From Chlorobium sp. (GTDB lineage: Bacteria; Bacteroidota; Chlorobiia; Chlorobiales; Chlorobiaceae), in contig SZXW01000010.1 of the NCBI GenBank assembly GCA_005862285.1, positions 372,001 to 436,000 of the forward strand: a stretch of 64,000 nucleotides of DNA. Direction: 5' to 3'. Below, piece by piece: positions 48,201 through 56,763 of the stretch (position 1 is the stretch's first letter; each line of letters starts with the position of its first letter). A program made the position numbers and the translations under genes. The notes under the pieces were generated by a model that was not told where the DNA came from, did no database searches, and worked only from the letters and a program-made list of their open reading frames with translations.

Positions 48201-48626
48201 TTGTTGATAATTTTATATTTATTTCGGTAGCAGCAAAAAATTGATGTACGAATATACCAACTTGTTCAGTTCTTTTTTTTATATAAAGAAGTATTTTCAT
48301 ACTTTTAACAAATAAAAATATCTGTATTTCTTAACAACAACGGACTTTACTGAAAACCGCTATTAGATAAAGGATCTCAAGCTTTTTAGCGCTCTTTAAG
48401 TCATTAATTCTTTGATGGATAAGCATTAAAGGATAAATAGAGCAGCTCCTTTTCCGCTAAAATAAAATGAATATATTTCATACTTTTTTATAATCTTACT
48501 CATATATTAATATTAACATTAATTTAACAATCTCTAATTGCATTCAAATAAATTAAACTGTAAATTTATATTCTAATTCATTTCATAAAATAAAATTATT
48601 CTTTTTATAAGAAAGGAGATACTGTA
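48201..48626. other. AT-rich 426-bp intergenic region upstream of pdaD copy 2
   Basis: Very AT-rich, with no recognisable gene, RNA or repeat. It presumably carries promoters for the DUF6794 gene (leftward) and for the second arginine decarboxylase (rightward). Its base composition differs clearly from the first 30 kb. Confidence 0.6.
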
Positions 48627-49172
48627 TTGTCTTTTATACCAAATAAAATATTCTTTACAAAAGGGGTAGGCAGACACAAAGAATATTTATCTTCATTTGA
48701 GCTTGCATTGAGAGATGCTAAAATTGAAAAATGTAATCTTGTTACAGTATCCAGTATTTATCCGCCTCACTGTGAAAGAATCAGTGTTGAAGAAGGCATT
48801 AAACTTCTTACACCAGGACAAATTACTTTTGCTGTTTTAGCACGTAACTCAACCAATGAATACAATAGACTTATCGCGTCTTCAATCGGCGTAGCAATAC
48901 CGGCAGATGAAACTCAATACGGTTATCTTTCAGAGCATCATCACTTCGGAGAATCTGCAGAATTCGCTGGGGAATATGCGGAAGATCTTGCGGCAACGAT
49001 GCTTGCAACTACTCTTGGCATCGAGTTTGATACCAATAAAGACTGGGATGAAAGAGAAGGTATTTACAAGATGAGCGGAAAAATTATCAATTCCTTTAAT
49101 ATCACCCAGTCTGCGGAAGGAGAAAACGGGGTTTGGACAACTGTTATTTCATGCGCAGTACTACTCCCGTGA
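48627..49172 (+). CDS. pdaD: Pyruvoyl-dependent arginine decarboxylase, copy 2
   Basis: Same 181-residue length as copy 1 at 2.5 kb, with 19 amino-acid differences by eye. The self-cleavage Ser-Ser pair is kept ([10 protein letters not shown]), so it should be active. The start is again TTG with a strong AAAGGAG site 8 nt upstream. Codon use is far more A/T-ending than in copy 1, so the two genes have very different DNA. It stands alone in an AT-rich stretch. It could be a regulated second isozyme or a copy from a relative with lower GC. Confidence 0.92.
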   Translation: MSFIPNKIFFTKGVGRHKEYLSSFELALRDAKIEKCNLVTVSSIYPPHCERISVEEGIKLLTPGQITFAVLARNSTNEYNRLIASSIGVAIPADETQYGYLSEHHHFGESAEFAGEYAEDLAATMLATTLGIEFDTNKDWDEREGIYKMSGKIINSFNITQSAEGENGVWTTVISCAVLLP

Positions 49173-49326
49173 TTTTACAAAAAAGTGGTATACAGAAAAT
49201 AGCAAACCGTGTTTTAATAAAACATATAATAGAATCCGGTTTTCTGAGAAGGACCATGGTCAGTTTGAATTTCTCAGGAAGTATATTTTCATTTATATTA
49301 AAAGTTAATACGGCTAAATACTCTGA

Positions 49327-49674
49327 TCATTCCTCACGACATTTTGAGGAAACATAACATGAAAAAGTGCCCTCGCTTTCCTTATTTTCAAGATGAGTAT
49401 AAAGAAGGTGAAGCAGCTGGTCGACTTCATGTAAGAGATTGCGATGATTAAAAGCGAGGGAAACCAGAAAAACAGGAAATGAAATATGTTCTTTCCGTAA
49501 TTTTCGAAGAACATTTCCCATGGCATTTGTCATACAAGGAAATATTCCTGATACATCAACATTGCTTTTATTTTTCTGATTTTGTATTTCACAGTGAGAA
49601 TAATCACATTCGAAATAAAAATCTTCTTTTCCATTCCATTCAATGATGATCCTGTAAGGCTTGACATTATCCAT
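49327..49674 (-). CDS. Hypothetical protein
   Basis: Frame of 115 codons, beginning MDNVKPYRIIIEWNGKEDFYF, with several Cys and a leucine-rich helix (LLHEVDQLLHLLYTHLENK). No family recognised and only a weak ribosome-binding site. It lies convergent to pdaD copy 2. Protein-like composition supports it, but it could be a chance frame. Confidence 0.4.
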   Translation of the reverse strand: MDNVKPYRIIIEWNGKEDFYFECDYSHCEIQNQKNKSNVDVSGIFPCMTNAMGNVLRKLRKEHISFPVFLVSLAFNHRNLLHEVDQLLHLLYTHLENKESEGTFSCYVSSKCREE

Positions 49675-49760
49675 ACGCCATCACATTGTTTTTAATAAAA
49701 AGCCTGGGAAGGGTTTGATACCTCCTGTGCTGATGCTCCTGAATTGAAAAGACTCTTCAG

Positions 49761-50498
49761 TTAAGGCTTTTGCGGAGGAATTCCGGCTCTATCCGCAATT
49801 TCATTGCGCGCAGATTCAAGGTCAGCCTGAAAATCATCACTTGCGGCCAGTGCTCCGACGATCAGCATGGCAAGGTTTTGACCTCCTTCAATATCAACAG
49901 GATAATGGACTCCGGCTTCAATTCTGTGACGAGCTATGGCTTTGGCCCTTTCGCGCAAGGCTTCGAGTTTTTCCGGAAACAACAAACCCAGCACCTCAGC
50001 TATTACTCGCGAAAACGTTGTATGTCCGCTCGGATATGCAGGACTGTCATTAATCGGGTCAACATAAAGCTTGACTCTTGCATCAGTGAGATATGGACGG
50101 CGAGTATGCCAGAATTTTTTGTCAGCCTCGATAATCTGCGACGTGCTTTTGGCAACAAGATCAATCATCGCAAATGTTTTGGGATAAAGCTCCTTCTTGA
50201 AAGCTGGATCAAGTACCGAGGTCATCAATTCGATCCTTGAGCGCTGTTCATTCTTTATCGCGTCAATTTCCTTTTCCGACAAACCCTGCTGTTCACGCAA
50301 AACCTCATTTATTTGCTTTTCCCAGGCTCTGCTTCCCTCGATCGGTGGAGTTAGAAGCAATTGGGGCTGTAGTCTCTGTATTTGGAAGTACTGCCTTGAA
50401 GAATCCGAAGCCCAGGCTGAAGCAGTCAGACAGGAAAGACAATAAAACACTATCAAAACGAAAGAAGGCAAACGGAAAAAACGCATATCGATTTTCAT
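49761..50498 (-). CDS. PAP2-family acid phosphatase (exported)
   Basis: Protein of 245 residues with a signal peptide ending near ASAWA. The three PAP2/class A acid phosphatase motifs are present: KKFWHTRRP (KX6RP), YPSGH, and HRIEAGVHYPVD (the RX5HX3D core, with His where most relatives have Ser before the Arg). It should be a periplasmic phosphomonoesterase or pyrophosphatase and may belong to the phosphate theme of this half of the window. No Pho-box-like repeat is seen upstream. Confidence 0.85.
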   Translation of the reverse strand: MKIDMRFFRLPSFVLIVFYCLSCLTASAWASDSSRQYFQIQRLQPQLLLTPPIEGSRAWEKQINEVLREQQGLSEKEIDAIKNEQRSRIELMTSVLDPAFKKELYPKTFAMIDLVAKSTSQIIEADKKFWHTRRPYLTDARVKLYVDPINDSPAYPSGHTTFSRVIAEVLGLLFPEKLEALRERAKAIARHRIEAGVHYPVDIEGGQNLAMLIVGALAASDDFQADLESARNEIADRAGIPPQKP

Positions 50499-50599
50499 AT
50501 TTTCAGTTTTTATATTTTGAAAATAACGGGTTGATAATTATTCAAATTATAAGGTTTTATGCTGGTTCATCAGCAACGGGACGTTTTCCTGCCGATACA

Positions 50600-50908
50600 T
50601 TACCAAGTTTCAGTCCGCTGAAGTTCATGAACAGAAGCTTCGTCCTCTTTCAATATATTGAGCCGCAATACAGAGAGTTTTTTGAAATGTTCCCGGACAG
50701 GTCCGCGTGTCAGTCTTGCAGAATCAATATCATTGAGAATAGCCTGGTACTGCCCTGCTTTGAATTGTTGAAAAGGCATGCTTGAATCGTTATGCTCATC
50801 ATTATCATCATAGCAACTCCAGTCAACAAAGGATGTCTGGATTTCCTTCACGGCTGCAAGAGCTTTGAAAAAGCTTTCATTTTCTATCAATCTTACAATG
50901 TCGTTCAT
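50600..50908 (-). CDS. Hypothetical protein
   Basis: Frame of 102 codons, MNDIVRLIENESFFKALAAV then an acidic stretch (CYDDNDEHNDSS) and a basic C-terminal half. An AGGA site lies 4 nt before the ATG. No family recognised. It is upstream of the PAP2 gene by about 100 bp on the same strand. Confidence 0.45.
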   Translation of the reverse strand: MNDIVRLIENESFFKALAAVKEIQTSFVDWSCYDDNDEHNDSSMPFQQFKAGQYQAILNDIDSARLTRGPVREHFKKLSVLRLNILKEDEASVHELQRTETW

Positions 50909-51428
50909 TTTGTCCTGCTAATTATTGGCTCAAACAAAACCCGGGGAAATAAGTGATTTTAGATCTAACGAACATAACAAGAAATGTTATCTCGTTTTGT
51001 AAAACCTTTGTAAACAATCATTTTTCAAGTTCGGAAAATTGTGCCTATACGAGAATAACTCTGGGGCACCTCTATTTATTGTCGTGAGAAGCACGAGTTC
51101 AAGGCGGACGGAGCGGAGAAATCCTCATCCCGAAAGCTTTCGGGATGAAGATTTCGATCCCGACGTGTTGGGATAACGCAGCAATGGGGCTTCGGAAGAA
51201 ATAAATAGAGGTGCCCTCTGGAATGACCGGCACATGTGAAGGGATCGGCAACAAACCACGATGAGTGCAGGAAATGCGGACTAAATAAACCCAACACTAT
51301 CGAGTGCGGATACAGAGAGTTCGGCTTCGATATTCAATTATGACTTACCCAATCGAAACTTTCATGGCAAATAGTTATTATTGTCCGTCAGACCTTGGAT
51401 GCGGGAACCGCAGATTAAAACACAAGTA
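50909..51428. other. Intergenic region containing a MITE-like element
   Basis: The 520-bp gap before the CDF gene holds the inverted-repeat element listed separately. The flanks (50909-51063 and 51217-51428) contain no supported gene. The promoters of the hypothetical gene and the CDF gene should be here. Confidence 0.6.
51064..51216. mobile_element. 153-bp MITE-like element with 17-bp terminal inverted repeats
   Basis: The ends GGGCACCTCTATTTATT and AATAAATAGAGGTGCCC are perfect inverted repeats. The element is flanked on both sides by TCTG (51060-51063 and 51217-51220), a likely 4-bp target-site duplication. Inside is a large hairpin (51118-51155): arms GAAATC-CT-CATCCCGAAAG and CTTTCGGGATG-AA-GATTTC. 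There is no coding capacity, so mobility would need a transposase in trans. No second copy is in this window. Confidence 0.8.
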
Positions 51429-52808
51429 ATGGAAGCAAGCCATAAAAAACAGCAGGTCGCGATAAGTTCAGTCGCAGCAAGCATACTGCTGACTCTCATG
51501 AAACTCGTTGTGGGTTTCCTGACCGGCAGTATCGGCATCATTTCCGAAGCGGCGCACTCCGCGCTCGATTTCGGTGCCGCCGCATTGACATATTTTGCTG
51601 TCAGGATGAGCGACAAGCCCGCGGACACGAAACACCATTACGGACATGCAAAAATCGAAAGCGTTTCAGCGCTTATCGAAACCGGTCTGCTCATCGTCAC
51701 GAGCGTGTGGATCATATACGAAGCGATCACCCGTTTGCTGGGAGGAATGACGGAAATTAAAGTGACCTGGTATTCAATCGCGGTCATGGTTGTTTCCATA
51801 GTCGTTGATTTTTCACGGGCAAGGGCATTGAAAAAAGTTGCAAAGGAAACCAACAGCCAAGCCCTCGAAGCGGATGCGCTTCACTTCAGTTCCGATATCC
51901 TCAGCTCTGCGGTCGTCATTGCAGGGCTCGCCTTCGTTTCCTTCGGCATTCCCTGGGCCGATGCCGCTGCCGGTATCGTCGTCGCGATCATGGTTACAAG
52001 AGCCGCAATCCGTCTTGGAAAAACAACGATCGATGTGCTTATCGACGCAGCTCCTGAAGGCTTTGCCGATAAGATCAGAGAGATCACAACATCTGTCGCA
52101 GGGGTCATCGATATCGACAAGCTCCGGGTGAAGCCGACCGGACCGCAGGTATTCGTTGAAATGGCGATCAGTGTGAACAGAACGCTTTCAGTCGAAAAAG
52201 TCCAGGCGATCTGCACAATCATAGAGCAGAACGTCAGGAACGAATTCCCCGTCGCCGACATTACCATCAACACGAAACCAGTTGCGCTCAACAGCGAAAC
52301 CATTGCTGAGCGGGTGCATGTGATCGGTCTGAACCATAACCTTCATGCCCATAATATTTCAACAAGCCTCGATGCCGAAAAAAAGCATATCACCTTCGAT
52401 GTCGAGGTCGATCAGCAGCTTACGATCAAGGAGGCCCATGATACTGTAACCGCTCTCGAAGATGAACTGCACCGGGAATTCGACGGTGACATCGAAATCT
52501 GCATCCATCTCGATCCCCTTCGTTACGAGGAACGAAGCACATCGGCAATCCCCCAGGCTGAGGCTGACCGTTTGCAGGGAATTATTCTCGACTGCTCGAA
52601 AAAGTTCGACAAGATCCAGAATGTCCACGACATCCGGATCCGAAAAACAGAAAAGCAGAAATTTATCATGACCATGCACTGCTCGTTCAACAAAGACGTG
52701 CTGCTTGAAGAGGTACATTGGCTCACGAGCCGGCTTGAAGGCGCGATATACAATGCCATTCCCGATGCCTGCAGGGTTATCATTCACGCCGAACCGCTCT
52801 TTGTCTGA
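51429..52808 (+). CDS. Cation diffusion facilitator transporter with extended C-terminus
   Basis: Divalent metal exporter of 459 residues from the ATG at 51429 (frame open to 51381). The membrane part has about six helices, with EAAHSALDFGAAAL and EADALHFSSDILSSAVV carrying the HxxxD metal sites. Typical CDF proteins end after one ferredoxin-like cytosolic domain of about 90 residues. Here roughly 260 residues follow the last helix and seem to hold three such domains, two of them closing with IHLDP and IHAEP. Metal (Zn, Fe, Mn or Cd) not assigned. Confidence 0.85.
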   Translation: MEASHKKQQVAISSVAASILLTLMKLVVGFLTGSIGIISEAAHSALDFGAAALTYFAVRMSDKPADTKHHYGHAKIESVSALIETGLLIVTSVWIIYEAITRLLGGMTEIKVTWYSIAVMVVSIVVDFSRARALKKVAKETNSQALEADALHFSSDILSSAVVIAGLAFVSFGIPWADAAAGIVVAIMVTRAAIRLGKTTIDVLIDAAPEGFADKIREITTSVAGVIDIDKLRVKPTGPQVFVEMAISVNRTLSVEKVQAICTIIEQNVRNEFPVADITINTKPVALNSETIAERVHVIGLNHNLHAHNISTSLDAEKKHITFDVEVDQQLTIKEAHDTVTALEDELHREFDGDIEICIHLDPLRYEERSTSAIPQAEADRLQGIILDCSKKFDKIQNVHDIRIRKTEKQKFIMTMHCSFNKDVLLEEVHWLTSRLEGAIYNAIPDACRVIIHAEPLFV

Positions 52809-52836
52809 TTTCCAATCAAGCACATTGAAGAAACCT

Positions 52837-53529
52837 ATGTCTGATACTCTTGCATTCGATATCTACGGTACGCTCATCGACACGCAGGGCATTACCGGAA
52901 TGCTCGAAAAACATGCAGGACACAATTCCGGAGCCTTTTCACTGCTCTGGCGCCAGAAACAGCTTGAATACTCCTTTCGCCGCGGGCTCATGCAACTGTA
53001 CCGTGATTTCGATGTCTGCACTGTCCAGGCTCTCGATTATGCCCTGTTGACGTTCGGGATTTTCCTTTCACCCGCCGAAAAAAACGAACTGCTCGAAAAA
53101 TACCGCGCTCTGCCGGTTTTCGAAGATGTGACTGAAAGCCTCGAGCAGTCCAGAAAAGCCGGGTTCAGGGTTTTTGCCTTTTCAAACGGAAAACCATCCG
53201 ATATAGAACAACTGCTTGTCCATGCCGGAATCAGAGAATTCTTTATCGATATCATCAGTGTGGATGAGGTGCAGTCATTCAAGCCTGATCCCGCGGTCTA
53301 CCGGCACTTCCTCGAAAAGACAGCATCGAAACCTGAACATGCATGGCTGGTCTCTTCGAACCCGTTCGATATCCTTGGTGCCGTTGCAGTAAAAATGAAG
53401 GCCGTCTGGGTACAGCGCTCCCCATCCATCATCATGGACCCGTGGGAATTCACTCCGACTCTGACTGTCAAAAAAATGGACGAGATGACAGCGGCGATAC
53501 AATCCTGGAAAAACCGTCAGGGATCCTGA
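52837..53529 (+). CDS. Haloacid dehalogenase type II-like hydrolase
   Basis: HAD-superfamily protein of 230 residues. Motif I FDIYGTLID with nucleophile Asp8 (second Asp replaced by Tyr10, the mark of 2-haloacid dehalogenases as opposed to phosphatases), motif II FSNG, motif III FKPDPAVY, motif IV SSNPFDILGA. The ATG at 52837 is 28 bp after the CDF gene; upstream in-frame codons overlap that gene and are rejected. Its 3' end overlaps the convergent MFS gene by 13 bp. Substrate unproven. Confidence 0.85.
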   Translation: MSDTLAFDIYGTLIDTQGITGMLEKHAGHNSGAFSLLWRQKQLEYSFRRGLMQLYRDFDVCTVQALDYALLTFGIFLSPAEKNELLEKYRALPVFEDVTESLEQSRKAGFRVFAFSNGKPSDIEQLLVHAGIREFFIDIISVDEVQSFKPDPAVYRHFLEKTASKPEHAWLVSSNPFDILGAVAVKMKAVWVQRSPSIIMDPWEFTPTLTVKKMDEMTAAIQSWKNRQGS

Positions 53530-54863
53530 ACCTGAAATGCAACTGACGGCACGTTCCGGATATATCGCCCGGTAACATAAATCGTCAGCATGGCCGCAAG
53601 AAAAAGTCCGAAGGAAAACAGCGCAAGAACCGGAGCCATCCGTCCTCCTGTCGCATCCCGGATCATGCCCGCCAACTCAGGGCTGACATATCCTGCAACA
53701 TTTCCGAACGAATTGACGAGTGCTATACCCGCTGCGGCGGCCGTGCCGGAAAGAATAGCCGGGGGAAGCGACCAGAAACAGGAAAGCGCCGACATGATTC
53801 CTGCTGTCGCAAGTGACAGGGTGAAGATGCCATACCATCCGGAAACAAACGGCATGGCGCTCAATGAGAACGCAACCGCTCCGACAAGGCTCGGAACGGC
53901 GATATGCCATCTGCGTTCACCTGTGATGTCCGAATGCATCCCGTTCAGCACCATCACCACGGCTGCTGCAAGCCAGGGAATCGCTGAAATCCAGCCGATC
54001 GCGGACACTTCCGTGGTGATGGTTTCCCTGATGATCTGTGGAAGCCAGAACGATATCCCGTATAGCCCCATGACAATCGAAAAATAAACCGCACTGAGTA
54101 TCCATACAGCAGGACTGGAAAAAGCATCTTTCAGTGTATGGTGTGTTGAGCGGTTCTGTTTCAGTACTCTGTCTTCCTCAGCAATGCTTTCAGTCAATAC
54201 CTTTTTTTCCGCCTCTGTAAGCCAGGCAGCATGGGCCGGACCAACGTCAAGGAAATAAAATACCCATATGCCGACAATCACCGAAGGCACTCCTTCCAGC
54301 ACAAAAAGCCACTGCCAGCCCTGAAGACCGGCAATCCGGTGCAACGAAGCGAGAATCGAACCGGAAACCGGCCCGCCGATTATACCGGCAACAGCTACCG
54401 CCGTCATGAACCAGGCAACCATCCGCGCCCGGTAACCGGATGGAAACCATAAGGTCATGTAAAGGATAATGCCGGGAAAAAAACCGGCCTCGGCGATACC
54501 GAGAAGAAATCGAAGCAGGTAAAACAGGAACTCGCTCGAAACAAATACCTGCAGGCACGCAATCACTCCCCAGGTGATCATGATCCTTGCGATCCAGATG
54601 CGCGCCCCTATTTTCGAGAGAATGATGTTGCTCGGCACTTCAAAAAGAAGGTATCCGATGAAAAAGATACCGGCCCCGGTACCGTAGGCCGTATCGCTGA
54701 GACCGAGGTCGCTGCACATCTGCAGCTTTGCGAACCCGACATTGACCCGGTCGAGGTATGCGAGGATGTAACAGAGAAACAGGAATGGGATCAGATGCCG
54801 GGCAGCCTTGCCAAAAGCTGCGGTTTCCTGGGGAGAAGTTCTGGGAGATGGAAAGTGCGGCAT
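53517..54863 (-). CDS. MFS transporter, anion:cation symporter (ACS) type
   Basis: Twelve-helix major facilitator protein of 448 residues. ACS-family marks: FLCYILAYLDRVNVGFAKLQM at helix 1, the loop LSKIGARIWIARIMITWG, and RFLLGIAEAGFFPGIILYMTLWFP. Members move organic anions such as hexuronates, phthalate, tartrate or pantothenate with protons. The substrate cannot be inferred and the neighbours give no clue. Confidence 0.88.
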   Translation of the reverse strand: MPHFPSPRTSPQETAAFGKAARHLIPFLFLCYILAYLDRVNVGFAKLQMCSDLGLSDTAYGTGAGIFFIGYLLFEVPSNIILSKIGARIWIARIMITWGVIACLQVFVSSEFLFYLLRFLLGIAEAGFFPGIILYMTLWFPSGYRARMVAWFMTAVAVAGIIGGPVSGSILASLHRIAGLQGWQWLFVLEGVPSVIVGIWVFYFLDVGPAHAAWLTEAEKKVLTESIAEEDRVLKQNRSTHHTLKDAFSSPAVWILSAVYFSIVMGLYGISFWLPQIIRETITTEVSAIGWISAIPWLAAAVVMVLNGMHSDITGERRWHIAVPSLVGAVAFSLSAMPFVSGWYGIFTLSLATAGIMSALSCFWSLPPAILSGTAAAAGIALVNSFGNVAGYVSPELAGMIRDATGGRMAPVLALFSFGLFLAAMLTIYVTGRYIRNVPSVAFQVQDP

Positions 54864-54871
54864 CTTTTTTT

Positions 54872-54951
54872 AGTGCTGAGTGCTGAGGACTGATGCAATG
54901 AGTGAAGAAAATCGGTCCAATCCGTCCGATCGGTCAGATCTGTCAGATTCG
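54872..54951. repeat. Short tandem repeats: GCTGAGT-type and a 9-bp type
   Basis: Two repeat types fill the 104-bp gap between the MFS and DUF2461 genes. First, GTGCTGAGTGCTGAGGACTG near 54874-54893, related to the heptamer array at 15.8 kb. Second, four 9-bp units TCCAATCCG, TCCGATCGG, TCAGATCTG, TCAGATTCG at 54916-54951. Confidence 0.75.
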
Positions 54952-54967
54952 GTTCCTCCGCTCATCC

Positions 54968-55636
54968 CTAAGACAGCCTCTCGTTGATAAACCCGACAAG
55001 CGGCTGTACCGTCCTGAAAACCCTGAAAAGCTCATCGGTGAATCCAGCAGAGATCACCTCTTTGTCCGAGAAAAAGCGCTGTGTGTAATACCCCTTGAAT
55101 TTGAGGTATTCGACAGCCGGGCTCGATGCATCGAACCCTTTCGGAGGCCTCGACAGTTTTCCTGAAGGAAGCACTCCCTCCGGAAACTGCGATGAAAACG
55201 TTTTTTCCGAAACTACCGTCTGCCACTCATTGAAATGCATATCTATCTGCCGCCTGACCTGATCGAGCACCGCTGGTTCCGGCATGTAAATACCGCCGCC
55301 GGCAAATGACGCTCCCGGCTCGAGATGGAAGTAGTAGCCACCGAAAGGGCTTTTCCTGCCATCCCTGGCGATGAAAACAAAAAAATTGGTTTTATACGGT
55401 GATTTGTCCTTTGAAAACCTGATATCGCGGTTGATGCGCATGATGCAGGATTTTGGATCGAGCCCTGACGTAGCGATTTCATCGTCGAATGCCGAAACAC
55501 CGGCGAGAAGCTGTACAACCGTATCGAAAAAATCGGCGTAGGCGGACTGATACTCTTTGCGGTTTGCTTCGAACCAGTTCCTGTCATTGTTGGCCTTCAA
55601 CTTCGTGAGAAATGCAAGTGTATCCCTGGTAATCAT
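54968..55636 (-). CDS. DUF2461/TIGR02453 family protein
   Basis: Protein of 222 residues with the family pattern: TLAFLTKLKANNDRNWFEANRKEYQSA at the N-terminus, MRINRDIRFSKDKSPYKTNF, GYYFHLEPGASFAGGGIYMPEP, and the late KGFDASSPAVEYLKFKGYY. Widespread and of unknown function. It stands alone here and its 3' side is the repeat-filled gap. Confidence 0.9.
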   Translation of the reverse strand: MITRDTLAFLTKLKANNDRNWFEANRKEYQSAYADFFDTVVQLLAGVSAFDDEIATSGLDPKSCIMRINRDIRFSKDKSPYKTNFFVFIARDGRKSPFGGYYFHLEPGASFAGGGIYMPEPAVLDQVRRQIDMHFNEWQTVVSEKTFSSQFPEGVLPSGKLSRPPKGFDASSPAVEYLKFKGYYTQRFFSDKEVISAGFTDELFRVFRTVQPLVGFINERLS

Positions 55637-55705
55637 ATCCGTTCCATTTTCCTTTTGTTGTTTTCAATGCAGAAAATCCGGCTGGCAATCGCTATGACAT
55701 GCTGG

Positions 55706-56596
55706 TCACGGTTCATCCCCGATGATCATGCGGGAAATTTCAAAAACAGGATTGCTGCATGAGGCGCAAATCAGCCGGCAGAGCGGCATATTCCCTGAAC
55801 TGCGCAACATCAGCGGAATATCGGTGACATAGGTCCAGTTCTTTTTCAGCAGCCGGACATAGAGATATGCGAGCTGATCGATGGAATTATTGATCTTTTC
55901 CATAACTGTTTCTTCGCCAAACAGCGAGAAATTTTTTTCTTCACACAGAAATTCCGCACTGATCGCTTCCTCAGGAAGAGAGAAAAACGGCTCAAGACGG
56001 GCGATATCACCAAGTTTTCCATCGTGTTCAAGCAGTTTGTTGACAATAACTCCTGTTGGGAGAAGTAGCCAGAGGTCAGACCTGTTGCATGGAATCCTTT
56101 CGATCGACCTCCACTCGATATTGAACCCCAGAGGATCAAGCAGGATCAGAGCCGAAAACTCATCCGACCGCAATGCGTCCGCGAACCGGTCGAGTTCAAG
56201 ATTGCAGTCTTCCGGCCTGAAAATCATTTTTTTCCGTTCTGCTCCGGGCACTACCGCAAGCCTCTCCTTGAGCTTGACAAGGCTCTGATGGTCGTCAACA
56301 AAATAGTAGTAATCGAATCCTTTCTCCAGGTTCAAAATCCTTTCCGCGGCACCTTTGTATCCGATCTCTTCAGCAGGAGTGAATTTCAGCTGCTGCAGCA
56401 GAGGGCTTTTCGGATCCCGTCTTGAGCCGCTGCCGGCAAATGCGTCAAAATACACGGTTTTCAGGAAAGGATTCGTACCGGCAACCGACAGATAGGAATC
56501 TATATACCGCTCAAAGTAATCGAGTCTCTTTTCAGAGGATGGCCCTTCATATTCCGGATTGAGCTCCATTATACCATTCAGGCTCTCATCATTCAT
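55706..56596 (-). CDS. tcmP: Three-Cys-motif partner protein
   Basis: Protein of 296 residues of the TcmP family. Recognisable stretches: KRLDYFERYIDSYLSVAGT, VYFDAFAGSGSRRDPKSPLL, FRPEDCNLELDRFADAL, ALILLDPLGFNIEWRSIERI, DLWLLLPTGVIVNKLL. The DAFAGSG and LLDPLG motifs suggest a Rossmann methyltransferase-like fold. TcmP genes are named for usual pairing with a three-Cys-motif (DUF5131/Gp37-Gp68-like) protein, often in mobile or phage-related settings; no such partner is adjacent here. Function unknown. Confidence 0.82.
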   Translation of the reverse strand: MNDESLNGIMELNPEYEGPSSEKRLDYFERYIDSYLSVAGTNPFLKTVYFDAFAGSGSRRDPKSPLLQQLKFTPAEEIGYKGAAERILNLEKGFDYYYFVDDHQSLVKLKERLAVVPGAERKKMIFRPEDCNLELDRFADALRSDEFSALILLDPLGFNIEWRSIERIPCNRSDLWLLLPTGVIVNKLLEHDGKLGDIARLEPFFSLPEEAISAEFLCEEKNFSLFGEETVMEKINNSIDQLAYLYVRLLKKNWTYVTDIPLMLRSSGNMPLCRLICASCSNPVFEISRMIIGDEP

Positions 56597-56763
56597 AATA
56601 CCGCTGTTTCGTGTTGTTCATACATTGTTTCCCTGGTTAGCTTACAGCAGCAGACCATATCCTTTTAAAAAAATGGAGCGTATCGAATCGAGATACGATA
56701 AAGCATGCTTAATTTTTTAAAAAGTAAAATATAAATTACGTATTACTGAAGGAAAATCAGTTT

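Noticed and set aside
52705-52836. Extended N-terminus of the haloacid dehalogenase-like gene
   Set aside because: The extra 44 codons overlap the CDF gene in another frame and precede the conserved FDIYGTLID start region of the family.
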